From: Ashinkailepas kermadecensis
Lineage: Eukaryota > Arthropoda > Thecostraca > Neolepadidae
Reading direction: 5' to 3'
NCBI GenBank assembly: GCA_034440615.1
Contig: JAOTOM010005151.1
Span: forward strand, 389,001 to 453,000
DNA: 64,000 nucleotides
Shown: positions 57,990-64,000 of the stretch, piece after piece
Position numbering within the stretch: the stretch's first letter is position 1
Layout of the letters: every line of letters starts with the position of its first letter
Position numbers and translations under genes: made by a program
Notes under the pieces: generated by a model
Databases searched by the model: none
Told to the model about the DNA's origin: nothing
Seen by the model: the letters and a program-made list of their open reading frames with translations, nothing else

Positions 57990-58276
57990 ATTGACCTGGT
58001 TTCCTCAGTCTGGTGACCACCATAACACTACCTGGCTCAGCTGGCCTCCTCAGCCTGATGACCACCACGTTACTCACCTCATTTCTCAGCCTGTTGACCA
58101 TCGCAACACTCCGTGTCTCACCTGACCTCCTCAACCTGACAGCCACCACGTGACTTACTTCGCTCTCTCAGCCTGATGACCACCACGTGACTCACCTCAT
58201 TTATCAGCCTGCTGACCATCGTAACACTCTGTGGCTCACCTGGCCTCATCGGCCTGACGGCCACCACGTGACTCAC
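57990..58276. repeat. ~37-45-bp array derived from the transmembrane exon's splice donor
   Basis: On the minus strand about six units follow the donor. Each has a CATCAGGCTGAGAAAGCGAG-like stretch (exon 3' end) followed by GTGAGT, GTGAGC, GTGAGA or GTAAGT and CACGTGGTGG. Plus-strand CTCACCT cores lie at about 58272 (real), 58236, 58191, 58154 (CTTACTT), 58117, 58073 and 58036 (CTCAGCT). In translation the RLRKR of the exon echoes as RLRRS, RLRNE, RLRRP and RLRKP. Confidence 0.88.
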
Positions 58277-58429
58277 CTCGCTTTCTCAGCCTGATGGTCA
58301 GCATGGTGACGGCCAACAGCAGGACCGGCACCCCAAACAGCGCCGCCACCACCAGCTTGGCGTGACCGGAGAGTCCCGACGCCGGCGGCGTTTCCACGGC
58401 GGCAGTCTTGACAAACTCGACAGTAGGGT
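58277..58429 (-). CDS. PAM-like membrane protein, transmembrane exon
   Basis: Minus-strand exon of 153 bp between acceptor CCGCTGCAG and donor GTGAGT. It enters in phase 1 (G plus AC, Asp) and leaves in phase 1. It reads PTVEFVKTAAVETPPASGLS, then the hydrophobic span LVVAALFGVPVLLLAVTMLT and the stop-transfer IRLRKRG. This is a single-pass type I anchor, as in PAM, where a linker precedes a Val/Leu-rich membrane span ending in a basic cluster. Its frame runs on into the adjacent 30-bp array without a stop, but the acceptor and the phase match to the exon at 62949 favour splicing. Confidence 0.8.
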
Positions 58430-58489
58430 CTGCAGCGGACACCAGGCGTGATGTTTGTGCCACATCGCGGCACAATTGTACAAGGCGGC

Positions 58490-60770
58490 GCATCATGGCA
58501 CACTGACACGGAGAGCGACACACCACGGCACACTGACACGGAGAGCGACACACCACGGCACACTGACACGGAGAGCGACACACCACGGCACACTGACACG
58601 GAGAGCGACACACCACGGCACACTGACACGGAGAGCGACACACCACGGCACACTGACACGGAGAGCGACACACCATGGCACACTGACACGGAGAGCGACA
58701 CACCACGGCACACTGACACGGAGAGCGACACACCACGGTACACTGACACAGAGAGCGACACACCACGGCACACTGACACGGAGAGCGACACACCACGGCA
58801 CACTGACACGGAGAGTGACACACCACGGTACACTGACACGGAGAGCGACACACCACGGTACACTGACACGGAGAGCGACACACCACGGCACACTGACACG
58901 GAGAGCGACACACCACGGCACACTGACACGGAGAGCGACACACCACGGCACACTGACACGGAGAGTGACACACCGCGGCACACTGACACGGAGAGTGACA
59001 CACCGCGGCACACTGACACGGATAGCGACACACCACGGCACACTGACACGGAGAGCGACACACCACGGCACACTGGCACGGAGAGTGACACACCGCGGCA
59101 CACTGACACGGAGAGCGACACACCACGGCACACTGACACGGAGAGCGACACACCACGGCACACTGACACGGAGAGTGACACACCGCGGCACACTGACACC
59201 GAGAGTGACACACCGCGGCACACTGACACGGAGAGCCACACACCACGGCACACTGACACGGAGAGCGACACACCACGGCACACTGACACAGAGAGCGACA
59301 CACCACGGCACACTGACACGGAGAGCGACACACCACGGCACACTGACACGGAGAGCGACACACCACGGCACACTGGCACGGAGAGCGACACACCACGGCA
59401 CACTGACACGGAGAGTGACACACCGCGGCACACTGACACGGAGAGCGACACACCACGGCACACTGACACGGAGAGCGACACACCACGGCACACTGACACG
59501 GAGAGCGACACACCACGGCACACTGGCACGGAGAGCGACACACCACGGCACACTGACACGGAGAGCGACACACCACGGCACACTGACACGGAGAGCGACA
59601 CACCACGGCACACTGACACGGAGAGCGACACACCACGGCACACTGACACGGAGAGCGACACACCACGGCACACTGACACGGAGAGCGACACACCACGGCA
59701 CACTGACACGGAGAGCGACACACCACGGCACACTGACACGGAGAGCGACACACCACGGCACACTGACACGGAGAGCGACACACCACGGCACACTGACACG
59801 GAGAGCGACACACCACGGCACACTGGCACGGAGAGCGACACACCACGGCACACTGACACGGAGAGCGACACACCACGGCACACTGACACGGAGAGCGACA
59901 CACCACGGCACACTGACACGGAGAGCGACACACCACGGCACACTGACACGGAGAGCGACACACCACGGCACACTGGACACGGAGAGCGACACACCACGGC
60001 ACACTGACACGGAGAGCGACACATCACGGCACACTGGCACGGAGAGCGACACACCACGGCACACTGACACGGAGAGCGACACACCACGGCACACTGACAC
60101 GGAGAGCGACACACCACGGCACACTGACACGGAGAGCGACACACCACGGCACACTGACACGGAGAGCGACACACCACGGCACACTGACACGGAGAGCGAC
60201 ACACCACGGCACACTGACACGGAGAGCGACACACCACGGCACACTGGCACGGAGAGCGACACACCACGGCACACTGACACGGAGAGTGACACACCGCGGC
60301 ACACTGACACGGAGAGTGACACACCACGGCACACTGACACGGAGAGCGACACACCACGGCACACTGGCACGGAGAGCGACACACCACGGCACACTGACAC
60401 GGAGAGCGACACACCACGGCACACTGACACACAATGCGACACACCACGGCACACTGACACGGAGAGCGACACACCACGGCACACTGGCACGGAGAGTGAC
60501 ACACCGCGGCACACTGACACGGAGAGCGACACACCACGGCACACTGACACACAATGCGACACACCACGGCACACTGGCACGGAGAGCGACACACCACGGC
60601 ACACTGACACGGAGAGCGACACACCACGGCACACTGACACAATGCGACACACCACGGCACACTGACACGGAGAGCGACACACCACGGCACACTGACACAC
60701 GATGCGACACATATCGGCACACTGGCGCGGAGAAGCACACAATAGCACACTGACACAGACACGCCAGTGA
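58490..60770. repeat. 30-bp minisatellite, about 73 copies
   Basis: Units of exactly 30 bp read CACTGACACGGAGAGCGACA then CACCACGGCA. A linked subtype has GAGAGTGACA with CACCGCGGCA. A one-base insertion at about 59973 shifts phase. Because 30 is a multiple of three and no stop occurs, every frame is open for 500 to 900 codons on both strands. The array lies in the intron upstream (minus strand) of the transmembrane exon, ending about 65 bp from its acceptor. Confidence 0.97.
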
Positions 60771-60975
60771 TGGCCCGGTGTGGAGGATAATGGCGAGGAG
60801 TAGCACCGATAATACATGGCACTATGTCCGACACAAAACGGGGTGGGCAAAGGTACAGACCCAGGTACAGACCAGGCCAATTCTGACAAACGTCGAGACA
60901 GGAAAGACAACGAAGATTCATTGAGTCTGAATTTACGTCATTGCCGTAGTAACTTGACTTTTCAGTACTCTTTAA

Positions 60976-62152
60976 AGGTCGGTTCAAACCGGCAAATTGT
61001 TAGCGTTTTGGGAACGGAACGTAAGCGGAACGTAATGATTTTGTAAGCGTAATAGCGTAATGGTTGAAGTATTTGTATTCTGATTCTTTGCGTGAGTATG
61101 AAGATGATTAACGTCCTCATCCGCACGCTATGAAAGATGCGACTTTCTGTTGTTATTGGCCGTTTGATGTAATCAAAAACCGCCATGGGACAACATAATT
61201 CTGCATGTCACCTGGTCAAGTTCTAAATCTGTCCATAGGTAGCTGGTGGCAGGAATTCATCTCTGCTGCCAGCTGTTCAATTCAGAGTTCGCGCGGCCCG
61301 AGACGGCATTATTGAGCGACCTTGAACCAAAGTCAACGAGCGGGAAAACACCCGAAGTTCAGTTTTAAGCAGGGACCCACGCTCCCAGTTACGGCTCAAA
61401 CAAAATATGGCTCATTTTCCCCCGTGTTGAAAAGCTTGCTCGGCGAAACATGATATTTCGATAGCCGTGCAATTCACGTTCCCATAAAAAGCAAACGTAA
61501 TGTATAAATGCATATACATTTCCAATCAATGACCTCAACTAGGTACATAGTCGCGCACAACCCAACCGCTCGCACCATCGCACATTTACGAACTGAGCGT
61601 TGGTATTTTCCCGTACGTTGGCTTTGGTTCAAGCTTCAAGGTCGCTCAACAATGCCGTCTCGTGTCGAACCGAATTGAACTCCGAACTCCGATTTGAACA
61701 GCTGGAAGCGGAGATGCCCCTAGCCGGCTACAGACTCACCAGGAGCCGATTCAGAATTTGGTCAAAGGGCATGTAGAATTCCGGCGCCCCATGGTGATCC
61801 TGGGTTAGATCCAAGCAATAAACGGTTCTGGATTAGATCCAAGGGCCAGTAGCGGCAGAAAGGCCGCGTACTTCACGGCGCGCGGACGATGACGCTAAGG
61901 CATATTAATAGTCGCGCAAAGCATTAGAACAGAAACACTTTATCGAACTAGTTTTACTTCGAGTTTTACTCGAACCAAGTTGCGCCACATTCGTCGTAAA
62001 CAATTCGCCGGGTGTGTGTGAAAACGTAAAACAAACGTGACGAAAACGAAGCCATTCCGTTCAATTTATATTGTTCGAACGTTCCGATTAAGTTACGGTC
62101 GGCTTCCGTTCCGTTCCCAAGACGCCAACAACTTGCCGGTGCGAACGGGCCT
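60976..62152. mobile_element. TTAA-flanked inverted-repeat element (1.18 kb)
   Basis: The left end AGGTCGGTTCAAACCGGCAA and GCGTTTTGGGAACGGAACG pairs with the right end, CGTTCCGTTCCCAAGACGCC and TTGCCGGTGCGAACGGGCCT. TTAA lies immediately outside both ends (60972-60975 and 62153-62156). There is no transposase frame. The ends suggest a non-autonomous DNA transposon with TTAA target choice, as in piggyBac-type elements; the superfamily is not certain. A second inverted repeat is nested inside. Confidence 0.75.
61261..61713. repeat. Nested inverted repeat inside the TTAA element
   Basis: The left arm, CTGCCAGCTGTTCAATTCAG then GAGACGGCATTATTGAGCGA and CCTTGAACCAAAGTCAACG, pairs with the right arm ending TTTGAACAGCTGGAAGCGGA. 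The arms are about 100 nt, separated by about 250 bp. Confidence 0.85.
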
Positions 62153-62156
62153 TTAA

Positions 62157-62948
62157 GCAGTTCAACGACTTGGAGTGGCTTCGTAACTGGCTGCTATAGT
62201 ACGAACTACAATGAACACCACAAAACTGTCGAACTGTTCAGACGACGAGACCCTGTGGAACACCCGAGTGCTGCGACTCCGGTACTGACCTCCAGACAGG
62301 CTGACCAATCCCACCGAGCCGCCTGCAACACAGACACCGTCTCAGCATGGCCACAGAGAGGCGCTTTATACAGAAGAGCTTGCTGTCCATAGCAGTGGAC
62401 CGAGGAAATGGGGACAACGGCAGCGGAGAACTACTTCAACCACTGCCGACGGAAACAGCCACCCTCAAAAAGTGTGCACAGCCGGACAGTGAAGAAGGCA
62501 CAATGGACATCCTGCGAATATACATAAGCCGGTGAATACATGAGATGTAAATGTATCCCATCAGGGGTAAAATGCAACGCTATTGCTTTTACAACACCCA
62601 AGCATCAACTTTTCAAACAAGTCTTTTGTCGTGCAGTGAAGTGCAAACGCCACCTAAATTTTCAAATAAAAGATGTGTCGTTCCGAAAGTACATTTCTTT
62701 GGCCGATAATGCAAGTCGATGTTAGTTCATCAGTTGGAGACAGAATATCAAAATATCAGAGGAAAGAGGCGGAGATCATGCACCGAATACCGCAGCATTG
62801 AAACATCGGTTAAAACTTCATATTAATCAGGGTACAGCAGTTCTACGTATGTACAACACTTACTATGCCATACACAAAGGCAACAGGGGCCATTCCGAGC
62901 CAAAGACAAGCCCACCAGAGATACACACATCAGTGAATGAATTCTCAC
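62157..62948. other. Intron of the PAM-like gene
   Basis: No exon recognised. Near 62740-62800, ATATCAGAGGAAAGAGGCGG and ATCATGCACCGAA resemble the 3' end of the LINE coding region at 46000, so a tiny LINE fragment is likely. Confidence 0.45.
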
Positions 62949-62990
62949 CTGCCGGCGTCGGGGTCTTCTTTTGGGCACTATGGGCACCAT
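62949..62990 (-). CDS. PAM-like membrane protein, small linker exon
   Basis: A 42-bp minus-strand exon between a strong acceptor (TTGTCTGTATCCCCAG) and donor GTGAGA. Read as AT plus 13 codons plus G it gives GAHSAQKKTPTPA and ends in phase 1, exactly the phase required by the transmembrane exon (G plus AC gives Asp). The Lys/Thr/Pro-rich text fits a flexible stalk before a membrane anchor. The call rests on splice sites and phase, since the peptide has no conserved motif. Confidence 0.5.
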
Positions 62991-63344
62991 CTGGGGATAC
63001 AGACAACAGCGTAAACAGTCACCACAGCGATGCAAGACAATGCACAGGGTCGGGGAACCGACGGAGCAGCGCAGTTACAGCCCGAGCTGTGGTGAGAAGC
63101 AGCACAGCTGCAGCAAAAATAGACAGACCATTCTGCGCTGGTGACGGTAACGCATGTCCTCTATTGGATTATACCCGGAAATTACAACACAGGGGAAAAC
63201 ACTTGCACATGCAAAACAGGCATAACATATCAAGAGGCCAAGCTACCTCTCTACACAGGCTAATGTTTCGCTCGCGCTCCTCTTGCAATCCCTACACAGC
63301 CATAGCGAATGCCACAGGTAACAGAGACTACAAGGCAGCAGAGG
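62991..63344. other. Intron, no feature seen
   Basis: Unique sequence between the small linker exon and the terminal array. Confidence 0.5.
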
Positions 63345-64000
63345 GGGCTCGCGGTACGGGACACGGGCGCCGACAGTGGAGGACACGGTACGGGACACGG
63401 GCGCCGACAGTGGAGGACACGGCACGGGACACGGGCGCCGACAGTGGAGGACACGGTACAGGACACGGGCGCCAACAGTGGAGGACAAGGTACGGGACAT
63501 GGACGCCCACAGTGGATGACACGGTACGGGACACGGGCGCCGACAGTGGAGGACACGGCACGGGACACGGGCGCCGACAGTGGAGGACACGGCACGGGAC
63601 ACGGGCGCCGACGGTGGAGGAAACGGCAAGGGACACGGGCGCCGACAGTGGAGGACAAGGTACGGGACGCGGGCGCCGACATTGGAGGACACGGTACGGG
63701 ACACGGGCGCCGACAGTGGAGGACACGAAGTGGGGACACGGGCGCCAACAGTGGAGGACACGGTACGGGACACGGGCGCCGACAGTGGAGGACACGGTAC
63801 GGGACACGGGCGCCGACAGTGGAGGACACGGTACGGGACACGGGCGCCGACAGTGGAGGACACGGTACGGGACACGGGCGCCGACAGTGGAGGACACGGC
63901 TCGGGACACGGGCGCCGACGGTGGAGGAAACGGCAAGGGACACAGGCGCCGACAGTGGAGGACACGGTACGGGACGCGGGCGCCGACATTGGAGGACACG
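63345..64000. repeat. 34-bp minisatellite running off the window
   Basis: About 19 units with GGGACACGGGCGCCGACAGT and GGAGGACACGGTAC. Variants include GGTGGAGGAAACGGCAAG, seen twice (near 63610 and 63920) with neighbouring GGACGCGGGCGCCGACATTG units, indicating a higher-order duplication of several units. The right end lies beyond the window. Confidence 0.95.

Noticed and set aside
58236..60987. Frames of 500-900 codons on both strands over the 30-bp array
   Set aside because: Unit length is a multiple of three with no stops, so every frame is open; none shows codon-position constraint, and neighbouring exons splice in phase without them.

Overview
The window is animal nuclear DNA with split genes, long introns and GC-rich coding exons. 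An arthropod, possibly a crustacean, fits best: there is a stand-alone peptidyl-alpha-hydroxyglycine alpha-amidating lyase (PAL) gene, tRNA-derived SINEs, degenerate non-LTR retrotransposons and an extreme load of minisatellites. The species cannot be fixed from the sequence alone.

Layout. (1) 1442-18263, plus strand: the last six coding exons of a threonyl-tRNA synthetase gene (TARS), with the 5' exons outside the window. All exon phases join cleanly. Its introns carry SINEs, a hAT-like MITE, a CpG-rich island and several tandem arrays, including about 1.9 kb of 46-bp repeats just before the fifth exon. (2) 18264-28340: mostly gene-free, with a 49-bp array, a CpG-rich stretch, a minus-strand LINE relic and a degenerate GC-rich repeat. 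(3) 28412-29859, plus strand: a two-exon gene for a 96-residue secreted peptide with six cysteines in the mature part. A decayed second copy of its first exon lies in the intron. (4) 34545-51129, plus strand: a seven-exon PAL gene with all recognisable active-site motifs. Exon 3 contains a local duplication that breaks the frame as written. Its third intron holds a broken jockey-like LINE and several arrays. (5) 62990-54899, minus strand: the 3' end of a second gene, read as a small linker exon, a transmembrane exon and an acidic cytosolic tail. The tail resembles that of peptidylglycine alpha-amidating monooxygenase (PAM), so two amidation-type genes appear to lie tail to tail. (6) A 1.2-kb TTAA-flanked inverted-repeat element and a 34-bp array fill much of the right end.

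Biology. PAL completes C-terminal amidation of secreted peptides. The small secreted peptide gene and PAL share an 11-bp palindromic-CRE-containing element (TGACGTCACCG) within about 100 bp upstream of their start codons. This suggests, but does not prove, joint control of a peptide and of secretory-granule processing.

The most unusual feature is the relation between tandem arrays and exons. Most arrays here start or stop within about 150 bp of a coding exon. In at least three cases, in two genes on opposite strands, the repeat unit spans the exon's 3' end plus its 5' splice site, so the intron carries a ladder of near-perfect decoy donors. The very long open frames inside the arrays follow from unit lengths and lack of stops and are not called as genes.
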